A stretch of 52,365 nt of DNA from a virus. Location: positions 1 to 52,365 of IMG/VR virus record IMGVR_UViG_3300007754_000876. One strand, 5' to 3'. Shown in pieces: positions 34,046 through 42,106 of the stretch (positions within the stretch are counted from its first letter, which is position 1; each line of letters starts with the position of its first letter). The notes beneath the pieces were generated by a model. That model made no database searches. It was not told the DNA's origin and saw only the letters and a program-made list of their open reading frames with translations. The translations under genes and the position numbers were made by a program.

Positions 34046-34918
34046 ATGCATATTAGGTTACCAGAAGAGATAGAATTTCGTACCGGAAAGCCCCACGTAT
34101 CGTTTTCTGAAGTGCGCTGCTGGAAAGAGTGCGCCTATCGACATAAGCTTCTTTATATTGACAAGCTTGGCACTGATGAGCCCTCTCCATATCTTTCTTA
34201 TGGTACTGCTGTACATGAGGCAATCGAAAACTTTCTGAATACAGGCAAAATGGACGCTTCTATTGCTGTTACGATGATAGAAAGTGAGTGGGAAAAACAT
34301 GGGTTCGAATCCCAGGCCTTTATTGATAATCATGCTGCGTATCGAAAGTCACAAGGGTGGAAACCTAAACCACACCCGCCCCTCGTCGAATGGAAAGAAT
34401 ACGCAGAAACAGCCCTTTCTAGATTACCAGAATTTTTAACTGAAACGTTCGGGAAATACGAAATAGTCTCTGCTGAAGAAGAGCTGTACGAGTATTATGC
34501 AGATTCTGATATCTTTTTCAAGGGTTTTATCGATGCGCTTATTAAAACAAGCGTTCGTGGTAAAGATGTTTATTACGTCATTGATTGGAAGACCGCGGGC
34601 GACAAGGGGTGGTTTAGGGATAAGCGCCAAGATATTTTGACCTGGGCTCAGAATGCGCTTTATAAGACTTTTTGGAGAAACAAACTTGGGCTTGGTACGA
34701 AACAGGTTCGGTGTGGCTTTGTTCTCCTGAAACGAGGCGCACCTTTCGAAAATGTGTGCGAATTTGTGAACGTATCTGTTGGTCCTAAAGCAGAAGAAAA
34801 GTCGATGAGCATTTTACGAAGTATGGTAAAAACAGTGCGCAGGGGTATTTTTTTGAAAAATAGAAATTCGTGCTTGTTTTGTGAATTTAAGAACACTTCT
34901 AATTGCCCTGGCGGCTAA
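34046..34918 (+). CDS. Cas4/RecB-family PD-(D/E)XK nuclease
   Basis: The 290 residues carry the nuclease core GFIDALI (Asp163) and YYVIDWKTAG (Asp180-x-Lys182), the D-x(n)-D/E-x-K of RecB-type nucleases, plus a QxxxY-like motif, WAQNALYKTFW. Cys25/Cys29 near the N-terminus and Cys276-x2-Cys279-x7-Cys287 at the end fit the four-cysteine iron-sulfur cluster of Cas4 and AddB-type nucleases. T4-like marine phages often encode such an exonuclease for replication or recombination. No Cas1, Cas2 or CRISPR repeat is present, so it is not a CRISPR component. Confidence 0.82.
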   Translation: MHIRLPEEIEFRTGKPHVSFSEVRCWKECAYRHKLLYIDKLGTDEPSPYLSYGTAVHEAIENFLNTGKMDASIAVTMIESEWEKHGFESQAFIDNHAAYRKSQGWKPKPHPPLVEWKEYAETALSRLPEFLTETFGKYEIVSAEEELYEYYADSDIFFKGFIDALIKTSVRGKDVYYVIDWKTAGDKGWFRDKRQDILTWAQNALYKTFWRNKLGLGTKQVRCGFVLLKRGAPFENVCEFVNVSVGPKAEEKSMSILRSMVKTVRRGIFLKNRNSCLFCEFKNTSNCPGG

Positions 34919-34981
34919 AAGCATTATGTAGCATATACGATAAGCCCTTGTCATTTATGATTATCTCGATGAGGTACGTGT
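34919..34981 (+). promoter_or_regulatory. Leader with motif shared with the island leader
   Basis: This 63-base spacer ends in GAGGTACGTG one base before ATG 34982, matching GAGGTACCTG one base before ATG 6894. A TATAC at 34934 lies 48 bases before the start, versus 45 bases at 6849. The shared layout may mark a common promoter plus ribosome-binding unit. Only two examples were compared by eye. Confidence 0.3.
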
Positions 34982-36235
34982 ATGAAGAAATATAAAATAC
35001 TAATGCTGTCTGACCACGCTCTTTCAACATCGGGTGTTGGATGTCAGTCAAGGTTTCTTATTAATGGATTGATTGAGAAGGGTTGCTGGACTGTAAGACA
35101 GTTCGGGGCAGCATTGAAGCATAACAATTACGACGTTGTGCAAGTCTCTGAAGACTTTGTTATTAAGCCAATAGACGGATTTGGAAATCCAGATATGCTT
35201 AGAATTGCATTAGCAACAGAGCGTCCGGACGTCGTATTACTTTTTACTGACCCAAGATTTTTTACTTGGTTGTGGGAAATGGAAGATGAAGTTCACCAGT
35301 TGTGTCCCATTGCATATTGGCATGTATGGGACAATCGTCCCCGCCCGACGTTCAACGACAAGTATTACGCTGCAACAGACTTAATAAATTGTCATTCATA
35401 CCCAACGTATGAAATTGTGAGTGAAAAATTTCCCGAAAGAACGAATTTTATTCCTCATGCTTTACCTACCGATGTGTTTTTTCCACTTCCAGAGCTTGAA
35501 AAGAAACGATGGCGCCAAGATATTTTGGGGTATCAAAAGAAAGATGACTTTGTTGTGTTGTGGATTAATCGGAACGCAAAGCGGAAGAGGCCAGCCGATG
35601 TTTTGTGGGCATGGAGCTTGTTTCTCGAGAAGCATAATATCACTGATGCCACACTTTTGATGCATACGGACCCCCATGATCAGGAGGGCCCAGATTTAGT
35701 GGCAGTAGCGGAGATGTTGGGTGTTCAACACTCGGTGTTGTTTTCCCCAGAAAGAGTAGACTTCACAAAAATGAACATACTTCACAATATCTCTGATTGC
35801 TGTGTGAATATTGCATATGCTGAAGGGTTCGGGTTATCTACGCTGGAAGCGATGCAAGTGGGAAACCCAGTGGTCGCAGTTAAGACTGGCGGCTTAACAC
35901 GTCAAGTTGTTAATCATCGTGATGGTACTGAGAACGGAGTTGCCTTAGACGTTAAGCATACGACATTAGTGGGTTCGCAAAACGTACCCTTCATATATGA
36001 GGACTATGCTGACGTGCACGATGTCGCAGATGGTTTTTATAAACTATATTCGATGGATGAAAGTGAGAGAGCCGCTCTAAGCGAAAAATGTAAAGAATAC
36101 GCTTCCAAAGAATTTGATTTGCAAACGACAATTGATGATTGGCATGGTACGCTATTAAATCTTGTTGAAAAATGGCAAGCTGGAGAGCGAATGACCCCAC
36201 GTTTTGAAGTGATTGAAATGGGAGCATCGGACTAA
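34982..36235 (+). CDS. GT4-type glycosyltransferase
   Basis: This 417-residue GT-B protein has LMLSDHALSTSGVGCQSRFL (acceptor loop), the interdomain region FVVLWINRNAKRKRPADVLW, and NIAYAEGFGLSTLEAMQVG near residue 280, the E-x7-E donor-binding motif of GT4. LDVKHTTLVGSQ and the C-terminal helix complete the fold. It stands outside the sugar island, beside another GT4 gene and the late sigma factor gene, so it may serve a different purpose such as modification of phage DNA or a virion protein. It has a strong GAGG leader. Donor unknown. Confidence 0.8.
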   Translation: MKKYKILMLSDHALSTSGVGCQSRFLINGLIEKGCWTVRQFGAALKHNNYDVVQVSEDFVIKPIDGFGNPDMLRIALATERPDVVLLFTDPRFFTWLWEMEDEVHQLCPIAYWHVWDNRPRPTFNDKYYAATDLINCHSYPTYEIVSEKFPERTNFIPHALPTDVFFPLPELEKKRWRQDILGYQKKDDFVVLWINRNAKRKRPADVLWAWSLFLEKHNITDATLLMHTDPHDQEGPDLVAVAEMLGVQHSVLFSPERVDFTKMNILHNISDCCVNIAYAEGFGLSTLEAMQVGNPVVAVKTGGLTRQVVNHRDGTENGVALDVKHTTLVGSQNVPFIYEDYADVHDVADGFYKLYSMDESERAALSEKCKEYASKEFDLQTTIDDWHGTLLNLVEKWQAGERMTPRFEVIEMGASD

Positions 36236-36236
36236 C

Positions 36237-37397
36237 ATGAAAGTAATAATAAGGGCGCCACTGCTGAGTGTAACAGGATACGGCGTACACGCTCGTCAAG
36301 TTTTTTCTTGGGCATTATCAAAAAATTGGGATGTATACGCTTCGATTGTGCCGTGGGGGATATGCACGTATTACCTCGACCCAACTGCTTTAGATGGTTT
36401 GATAGGTAAGGTCATGGACCGATCCGCGCCTGTTCAAGATCCTGATCTTTCGTTTCAGGTTCAATTACCTGATGAGTGGGATCCGGGTCTTGCACGAGTG
36501 AATATCGGTGTGACTGCCGGTGTTGAGACAAACCTATGTTCACAGTCTTGGGTCGAAGCGTGTAAGAAAATGCACATGGTAATTGTTCCAAGCACATTTA
36601 CAAAGAAGACGTTTGTTGACTCTGGTGTACCAGAACACAAGATTGCTGTGATACCAGAGGCGCATAGCTACAGCGACGAAATTTCACTAAAGCTAGATAA
36701 GCAGCTGAGCGATTTGCCTACATCATTTAATTTTTTGATGTTTGGGCAAGTAACTGGAAATAATCCAGAGAATGATCGAAAAAATACATTTTATGCGCTG
36801 AAGTGGTTAGCGGAAACGTTTAAGAGCGATAAGGATGTTGGAATTATCGTGAAGACCAACTTGGGACGTTTTACCACTGCTGATAGAGAAAGGTCGGTGG
36901 TGATGTTTAAGCAGCTAATAAATGAAATAAAACAAGGGCCCTATCCGCGCTTTTATTTGGCTCATGGTATGCTGGATGAGGGAGAAATTTCTACGCTGTA
37001 TAAAAATGAAAACGTAAAAGCGTTGTTGGCACCAACCCGCGGAGAGGGTTGGGGTCTACCCATTTTAGATGCCGCCGCGGCAGGTCTTCCCGTTATCGCA
37101 ACAGATTATTCTGGCCATTTAGACTTTTTGAAGCACATTAAATTTCTTTCACTAGATTATGACATGGTTCCTGTTCATCCGTCCCGTCATGACGGCCGTG
37201 TCTTTATAGAGGGTACCGCATGGGCAGATGTAAAAGAAGGGTCTTTCAAGGCCAGAGTCAAAAAATTCAGGAAGGCACCCTCTCTTCCCCAGCGCTGGGC
37301 ACAAACTGGCTCAGGAATATTAAGGGAAAAATTTTCGCTAGACGCCATAAAAGAGCAGTATGACGCATTTATGGAGCGTATAGTTGACGACTCTTGA
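36237..37397 (+). CDS. GT4-type glycosyltransferase, variant E-x7-D motif
   Basis: ATG 36237, one base after the previous stop and preceded by GGGAGC, gives 386 residues. VTGYGVHARQVFSWAL is the acceptor loop, FNFLMFGQVTGNNPENDRKN the interdomain start, and APTRGEGWGLPILDAAAAGLP the donor motif, in which the second Glu of E-x7-E is replaced by Asp. It is only distantly similar to the preceding transferase. The two are likely to act in sequence on the same acceptor. Its end overlaps the next gene by 14 bases. Confidence 0.78.
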   Translation: MKVIIRAPLLSVTGYGVHARQVFSWALSKNWDVYASIVPWGICTYYLDPTALDGLIGKVMDRSAPVQDPDLSFQVQLPDEWDPGLARVNIGVTAGVETNLCSQSWVEACKKMHMVIVPSTFTKKTFVDSGVPEHKIAVIPEAHSYSDEISLKLDKQLSDLPTSFNFLMFGQVTGNNPENDRKNTFYALKWLAETFKSDKDVGIIVKTNLGRFTTADRERSVVMFKQLINEIKQGPYPRFYLAHGMLDEGEISTLYKNENVKALLAPTRGEGWGLPILDAAAAGLPVIATDYSGHLDFLKHIKFLSLDYDMVPVHPSRHDGRVFIEGTAWADVKEGSFKARVKKFRKAPSLPQRWAQTGSGILREKFSLDAIKEQYDAFMERIVDDS

Positions 37398-37710
37398 AAC
37401 AGCACTAGTCTGTGGGCTTGTTTTAGCAACAGTTATTGCCATTATTGCAATTTCATTTGCTGTTAAATTTGCTTTACTAATCTTGCGAGTCGAAGATGCG
37501 CTTGAAGAGAGTTTAGATATTTTAGATGAGCGCTACACATCAATAACAGAGATTGTCGAAATACCATTGTTTTCAGACAGTCCACAGATCCGTCAGGTCC
37601 ATACAGACCTGGTGCGTTCTAGAGAAGCTATTCTTTTAATAGCCAACACTTTAACGGACGATTTTAGTCGTTTGAAGGACAATGAGGATGGCACGAAAGA
37701 AAATACGTAG
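37384..37710 (+). CDS. Conserved T4-like phage protein with one membrane helix
   Basis: This 108-residue protein begins at TTG 37384. Residues about 7-34 are strongly hydrophobic and form a single membrane helix, followed by RVEDALEESLDILDERY and an acidic/amphipathic helix with PLFSDSPQIRQV. I recall similar short proteins beside the gp55 gene of T4-like cyanophages, but their function is unknown. It is the only clear membrane protein I noted in the window. It overlaps the next gene by more than 20 bases. Confidence 0.65.
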   Translation: MTTLETALVCGLVLATVIAIIAISFAVKFALLILRVEDALEESLDILDERYTSITEIVEIPLFSDSPQIRQVHTDLVRSREAILLIANTLTDDFSRLKDNEDGTKENT

Positions 37711-38413
37711 AAACCCCGGTAAGCCGAGGAACATGTATTTCAATAAAGATACTCAAGCATCGATTGAAGAATATCAGAACGAAGACGACTCAAAGAAAAG
37801 AGAGACAGTCTATAAAGAGAAGATCCTTCCGGCATTCGATCAATTAGCAGAGAGCTTGATTTTTGTTTACGGATTTAATTCTCCGTACGATGGGTTTCAT
37901 GCGTTGAAGTCAGACTGCGTTACGTTCTTATACGAGACAATTCACAAATGGGATCCTGCTCGCGGCACAAAGGCTTTTTCTTATTTTAACGTTGTAGCAA
38001 AAAATTGGTTGATTATTCGTTGTCGAAATGCGAAAAAAGAAGACAGAAGACATGTTTCGATGTCCGATCTAACAACTATGTCGTCAAGAGATAAACATAC
38101 TGTTGCAAACAGCAGTGTTGCTCCCTCCCCCCAGGAGATTATGGAATTGGGAGAGCTTCGTGACAATATAGTAAGGGTTATCGATGAAATTGACAAACGT
38201 ATTACGAAAGAGAATGAAAAAATCTGTGTGCAGGCCATTCGAACAGTTTTTCAGAACATTGATAATTTGGACTTTTTAAACAAGCGTGCTATTTACGTTT
38301 ATGTGAGGGAAATTTCGGGATTGACATCGAAGCAGCTTTCCGTTGCGATGTCGAAGATACGAAAGCATTACAAAGATATTGTGCATGATTCTCGAATCGT
38401 GGATTTGCTTTAA
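37688..38413 (+). CDS. Late-transcription sigma factor, T4 gp55-like
   Basis: ATG 37688 is favoured (GAAGGA 9 bases upstream) over ATG 37682; it gives 241 residues. KWDPARGTKAFSYFNVVAKN near residue 87, followed by WLIIRCRN, is the sigma region 2-like core of gp55-type factors, and a basic N-terminus (RKKIRRNPGKPRN) precedes it. The C-terminal half contains VYVREISGLTSKQLSVAMSKI as a helix-turn-helix-like segment. It would redirect host RNA polymerase to phage late promoters driving the adjacent structural genes. In T4, gp55 works with the clamp and gp33; neither is visible here. Confidence 0.75.
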   Translation: MARKKIRRNPGKPRNMYFNKDTQASIEEYQNEDDSKKRETVYKEKILPAFDQLAESLIFVYGFNSPYDGFHALKSDCVTFLYETIHKWDPARGTKAFSYFNVVAKNWLIIRCRNAKKEDRRHVSMSDLTTMSSRDKHTVANSSVAPSPQEIMELGELRDNIVRVIDEIDKRITKENEKICVQAIRTVFQNIDNLDFLNKRAIYVYVREISGLTSKQLSVAMSKIRKHYKDIVHDSRIVDLL

Positions 38414-38422
38414 GGATGAATG

Positions 38423-38791
38423 ATGGGTGATAAAGTCGAAAAAAGCTTACAGGATCTAGAGCAAACAAAGAAGAAGATGAAAGACTTCGAGGGAGTCTTA
38501 AAAAAGATAAAGCATGCTGATGAAAAGAAAAGAATACTCTGGAAAGAGATATATGACAACGCGTTAATAGATCGTCAGAATGCCCACATTTTATTTGTCG
38601 AGGCATACACATGCATGACGCAAAGTGCATCAGAACATGTCAGTCTCGGTAGCACTTTGGCAAAATATTTAGAGCGCATGGGAAAGTCCAACGAGCAATT
38701 ACTGAAATTAGCAGATTTGATATCGAAGTCTGAAGCTGCACATAATGCAATAAATGCTGACGAATTATTTTCTCAAATACAGGATGAGTGA
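38423..38791 (+). CDS. Small helical protein of unknown function
   Basis: The ~122 residues are highly charged and almost all helix-forming, starting with KVEKSLQDLEQTKKKMKDFE, which should be a coiled coil. A second segment, HVSLGSTLAKYLERMGKSNE, is also helical. AAGGA precedes the double ATG (38420/38423). It lies between the sigma factor and a baseplate gene and overlaps the latter by one base (TGATGG). It may be an assembly chaperone or small structural subunit; I do not recognise it. Confidence 0.6.
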   Translation: MGDKVEKSLQDLEQTKKKMKDFEGVLKKIKHADEKKRILWKEIYDNALIDRQNAHILFVEAYTCMTQSASEHVSLGSTLAKYLERMGKSNEQLLKLADLISKSEAAHNAINADELFSQIQDE

Positions 38792-40539
38792 TGGCAAAGG
38801 GTTCGGGAACAGATGCAGTTGCAAAGATCAATAATCCCACCAGCGATGTCGGCGATGTCGTTGAAGAAGCTGGAACAGCAGGCCCGACGCAAGTACTGCA
38901 ACGTGCAGTGGTCGTGGAAATCCTATATGATTTAGCTGCGTTTACTGAAGAAGAATTCACAGAGCTACAGGAGCTTGTGTCTACTCCAGATTTGCTGGCT
39001 TCTGCCCCTCGAAATTCTGTGATCGCTCGTTCTGTGACCGCGGGAGCAGACAAAAGAGCGACTGTAGAAACAGATGAAGAATCCAACGAGGAGAAGGGCA
39101 CAGTAGGCATTCTGTGTTACCCATTTTTCCCTCCCCACCTGTGTTTCCCTATAAAGCCCGGGGAGCAGGTATGGGTGATTAACGATTCCCCTGATGTTAC
39201 TGCGGGGGTGTCTTATTGGATGTGTAGGATTCCAGAGCCAGACCATATCGATGGTGTCAATTACACTCACGGAGATAGGAAGTTTGTCGGATCAACAGGC
39301 GAGAAGAGTTCCTCAGAGAAGTCCGCATCGGCTCAGGGCGAGGAGTTAGACGCAGACGCTGAGATTTTTGGCTTTCCAAACGGTCCCGGCACGGAAGACG
39401 CATTTTCTTTAAACACTGAGCTGGCATACGAAGAAATCGTTAACGCGTCGCTGTCGTATCTTTCATTTATTCCCGAGCCAGTTCCACGTTTTACGAAGCG
39501 CCCGGGAGATCTTGTTATTCAAGGCTCAAACAACGCTTTGATATGTCTTGGTCAAGATCGTGGATGGACCCACCCAGACAGCAGTGTTACACGTACAGAT
39601 GCTGATGGTGCAGAAGCCTCTAACGCGACATTGGAAGATGGTGATACCACGCTGGATGCTTCGATAAGCACTGGCTGCATCGATATCGTTGCCGGCCGCG
39701 GCCGTTACGATTTCAGAGTCCTTGGCGGAAGTGTCGATGCGGAACCCGAGTTGACGGCTTCCAGGTCGGTTAAGAATGTTCCGCCCGAAGAAGGTGGCCG
39801 AGACGCGTATGATGAAACAAATAAAAATCCTGTTGGAGACGACACTGCCGACGTGAATCGGCTTGATACTCCAGCAGAGGGCGATCCCGATTTGGAGAAC
39901 GACGCAGCGCGGCTGTACGTGGCGATGGCAATGCAGGTCGACAAAAGTTTCCACATCGATAAGGAGGGTGATACAATCCCATCTGCAATTGATGGTAACA
40001 TAGCTCCCGCAGAAGATGAGTCTTCTATTGAGTTTCCTGCTGCTATTGTTGCAAAGTCTGATGAGATTCGTTTGATTGCCAGAAGAAAAGAGTCAGATGA
40101 TCCCGTCTCTGGAGCCCCAGAGATAAATGGCAGTATAAGATTGATCAAGGAAGGTGATATCAGCGATGACGCATGCGCTATATACCTCTTACCTGATGGC
40201 ACGATTCAGATCAGTGGAAAGCAGATATTGATAGGAAGAAAGTCAAGTGATCAGTCTGAACGTTCGTCTATCTACGCTATGGGAGATGGTGGAGACCCAA
40301 TGGGTCCCAACGGCACTGAACCGTGGGTGAGGTTTTCTGATTTGAAGAAGTTGTTTACGCAGTTGTACGAAGCGTTAGATGATTTTTGTACGACGCTTCA
40401 ATCCAATCAATGCCCTCTTTGGGGGCCAAACCCTCAAGTTACAGCAGCCTCCACGCAGCTACAGGCACTACTTAAAATTCATAAAACAAGAACAGAAGAT
40501 TTCGATCAGTTGGCGTCAACAAGAATTTGGGGAGAATAA
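38791..40539 (+). CDS. Probable baseplate spike/hub protein with OB-fold-like domain
   Basis: ATG 38791 shares a base with the previous stop; 582 residues. Residues about 100-165 (GILCYPFFPPHLCFPIKPGE followed by QVWVIND) resemble the OB-fold domain of gp5-type spikes, and the C-terminal part has AIYLLPDGTIQISGKQILIG, a repeat-like strand pattern common in baseplate spikes. The middle (residues about 165-430) is acidic and low-complexity. I see no lysozyme catalytic motif, unlike T4 gp5. Context immediately before gp25 and gp6 supports a central baseplate role. Confidence 0.55.
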   Translation: MAKGSGTDAVAKINNPTSDVGDVVEEAGTAGPTQVLQRAVVVEILYDLAAFTEEEFTELQELVSTPDLLASAPRNSVIARSVTAGADKRATVETDEESNEEKGTVGILCYPFFPPHLCFPIKPGEQVWVINDSPDVTAGVSYWMCRIPEPDHIDGVNYTHGDRKFVGSTGEKSSSEKSASAQGEELDADAEIFGFPNGPGTEDAFSLNTELAYEEIVNASLSYLSFIPEPVPRFTKRPGDLVIQGSNNALICLGQDRGWTHPDSSVTRTDADGAEASNATLEDGDTTLDASISTGCIDIVAGRGRYDFRVLGGSVDAEPELTASRSVKNVPPEEGGRDAYDETNKNPVGDDTADVNRLDTPAEGDPDLENDAARLYVAMAMQVDKSFHIDKEGDTIPSAIDGNIAPAEDESSIEFPAAIVAKSDEIRLIARRKESDDPVSGAPEINGSIRLIKEGDISDDACAIYLLPDGTIQISGKQILIGRKSSDQSERSSIYAMGDGGDPMGPNGTEPWVRFSDLKKLFTQLYEALDDFCTTLQSNQCPLWGPNPQVTAASTQLQALLKIHKTRTEDFDQLASTRIWGE

Positions 40540-40542
40540 TGT

Positions 40543-41562
40543 ATGTCTAAAGAATCAGGTAGTGGAATTGGTCAATCTAGCTGGTCATTTTCGCTCGGCA
40601 AATTACAAATAGACGAAGACGCCCAGCTGGCCGCGGCGACAGCAGCACTTCTCGATTCCTTTGTTGAACCCACTGCGGAAGAGGTTACGATTTCCGCCGC
40701 CGCAGTTGGCGCCGCCGCTACTCTTGGTGGCGCCCTGGCGTTAACACTACCGCTGGCATTTGACGTCGATGTCCCCGAAATCGCGTTGCCTGCTAAAAGC
40801 GGGAGTAGTGCTGACGTAGAGGGAGATGAAGAAACAATTGAGACCTTTAACGCATTACAGGCATCTTCCGATGCACAAGCTTCGATGGGTGACGCTGTTT
40901 TTCAAACGCTAGATCCGATCCTGAATGGTATCAGAGCCGAAGACGATCCAGCTGTCCTTGCCATATACGAAGCTGCCGATAAGGCCATTAGCGATGCTGG
41001 TATAGATGACAAGGACACTGTGCCACCAATTCCGTATGATGGTAATTTCATAACGAGTGTTGTACCCTCAATTGCAAGAATGCAATTATTCGATGAGATA
41101 GCATACGCTTTCCGACGATCTGGGATGGCTGCAGGAGCAGAAGATCCAGAAGCTCCAGGTAAAATTCTAGCAGCTTATATTGCTTTGGCGGTTGAAAAAT
41201 TTGTGAGGAGAGCGATCATTAAAGTGTCTTTACCAGATGATAACTACATCAAGTTGCTGTCCGAACTAACTACGTTTGGAACAAACGCTGCCGCTTCCGC
41301 GGCGGTGGGGTCTCCGAATGTTGCTCTGACCACAACGGTAGAAGGCGGAAATGCCCAGGGATCGTATACACTTGACTCAGCTGACATGATGCTTGGCGTT
41401 AACGTTGTTCCTTTACTTAATTTTTATGGTGGAATAAAGAGAGTTGTTGACTACGGGGATAATTTTGTTCATGATGGGTATGTTGATGATGGTGCTGAGG
41501 CAAAGATGGTGAACATGGACGCTATCTTATTAATGCTAGAAAATGGAATAAACTTCGTATAG
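40543..41562 (+). CDS. Virion-associated protein of unknown function, Ala-rich
   Basis: The 339 residues are acidic and Ala-rich. A hydrophobic stretch near residues 47-74 (TISAAAVGAAATLGGALALT) could be a buried or membrane-active helix. The C-terminal half is mixed alpha/beta without motifs I know. Its place between the putative spike and gp25 suggests a tail or baseplate subunit, possibly a tape-like or hub-associated protein. Function is not assignable from sequence. Confidence 0.55.
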   Translation: MSKESGSGIGQSSWSFSLGKLQIDEDAQLAAATAALLDSFVEPTAEEVTISAAAVGAAATLGGALALTLPLAFDVDVPEIALPAKSGSSADVEGDEETIETFNALQASSDAQASMGDAVFQTLDPILNGIRAEDDPAVLAIYEAADKAISDAGIDDKDTVPPIPYDGNFITSVVPSIARMQLFDEIAYAFRRSGMAAGAEDPEAPGKILAAYIALAVEKFVRRAIIKVSLPDDNYIKLLSELTTFGTNAAASAAVGSPNVALTTTVEGGNAQGSYTLDSADMMLGVNVVPLLNFYGGIKRVVDYGDNFVHDGYVDDGAEAKMVNMDAILLMLENGINFV

Positions 41563-41606
41563 CGTGGTGAATTTATAGAAGTTGATAATTAACCCCAGGT
41601 GGTTGT
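41563..41606 (+). promoter_or_regulatory. Spacer before gp25-like gene
   Basis: This 44-base gap has TTTATAGA near 41571 and an AGGTGGTTGT leader before the ATG. It is a possible late-promoter location because the next genes are baseplate wedge genes, but the box is not a T4 late consensus. Low support. Confidence 0.2.
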
Positions 41607-42104
41607 ATGGCGTTAACGAAATTAGGAGATAGACAAGTTTACTCTTTTAGGTCTGTTGGTGAACAAGCCGAGGCCCGGAAGCTTCGACAGAAAGAGCAAA
41701 AAAGGAATATAGCTTTTGGGATTAAAACCCCCGTGGCGCTGTCGTCGGAGGGAACTGAGTTTATTAAAATGAATTATTCTATGGCTGATCAAGTTAGCGA
41801 TAATTTTAAGAACTTAATCCTCACAAATCACGGTGAACGGTTGGGGTTTCCTGATTTCGGTGCGAACTTAATGGAGTTGTCGTTTGAGCTTCAAAGCGAA
41901 GATGGGCAAACTGAGGCGATAAATAGGATAAGTCGCGCCGTCGGTAAATACATGCCCTATGTGATTCCATCCACATTCGAACCCATTACTGAGTATTTTG
42001 ACAACAAGAACGTCGCAAAAGTCGGTGTTAGAATCACTTATAGTGTTCCGAAGTTAAACGTCCACAACAGGATTCTTGAAGTAATAATCTATAGCGCGAG
42101 TTGA
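41607..42104 (+). CDS. Baseplate wedge protein, gp25-like
   Basis: This 165-residue protein contains the GPW/gp25 lysozyme-like fold core: FKNLILTNHGERLGFPDFG followed by ANLMELSFE, which aligns with the N-x-L-T-x-x-G-E-R-x-x-x-P-x-F-G signature, and a later AINRISRAVGKYMPYVI. It also has VGVRITYSVPKL as the closing strands. Gp25 joins the wedge subunits to the hub and sheath initiation site. Its N-terminal 40 residues are basic, as in other T4-like forms. Length is slightly longer than T4 gp25 (132). Confidence 0.88.
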   Translation: MALTKLGDRQVYSFRSVGEQAEARKLRQKEQKRNIAFGIKTPVALSSEGTEFIKMNYSMADQVSDNFKNLILTNHGERLGFPDFGANLMELSFELQSEDGQTEAINRISRAVGKYMPYVIPSTFEPITEYFDNKNVAKVGVRITYSVPKLNVHNRILEVIIYSAS

Positions 42105-42106
42105 CA

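Noticed and set aside
34046-34918. CRISPR-Cas component
   Set aside because: No repeats, Cas1, Cas2 or other cas genes are near; standalone Cas4-like nucleases are common in phages.
39705-40202. 165-codon antisense frame in the spike-like gene
   Set aside because: Fully overlapped by a coherent sense protein with recognisable strands; no motif or promoter on the minus strand.
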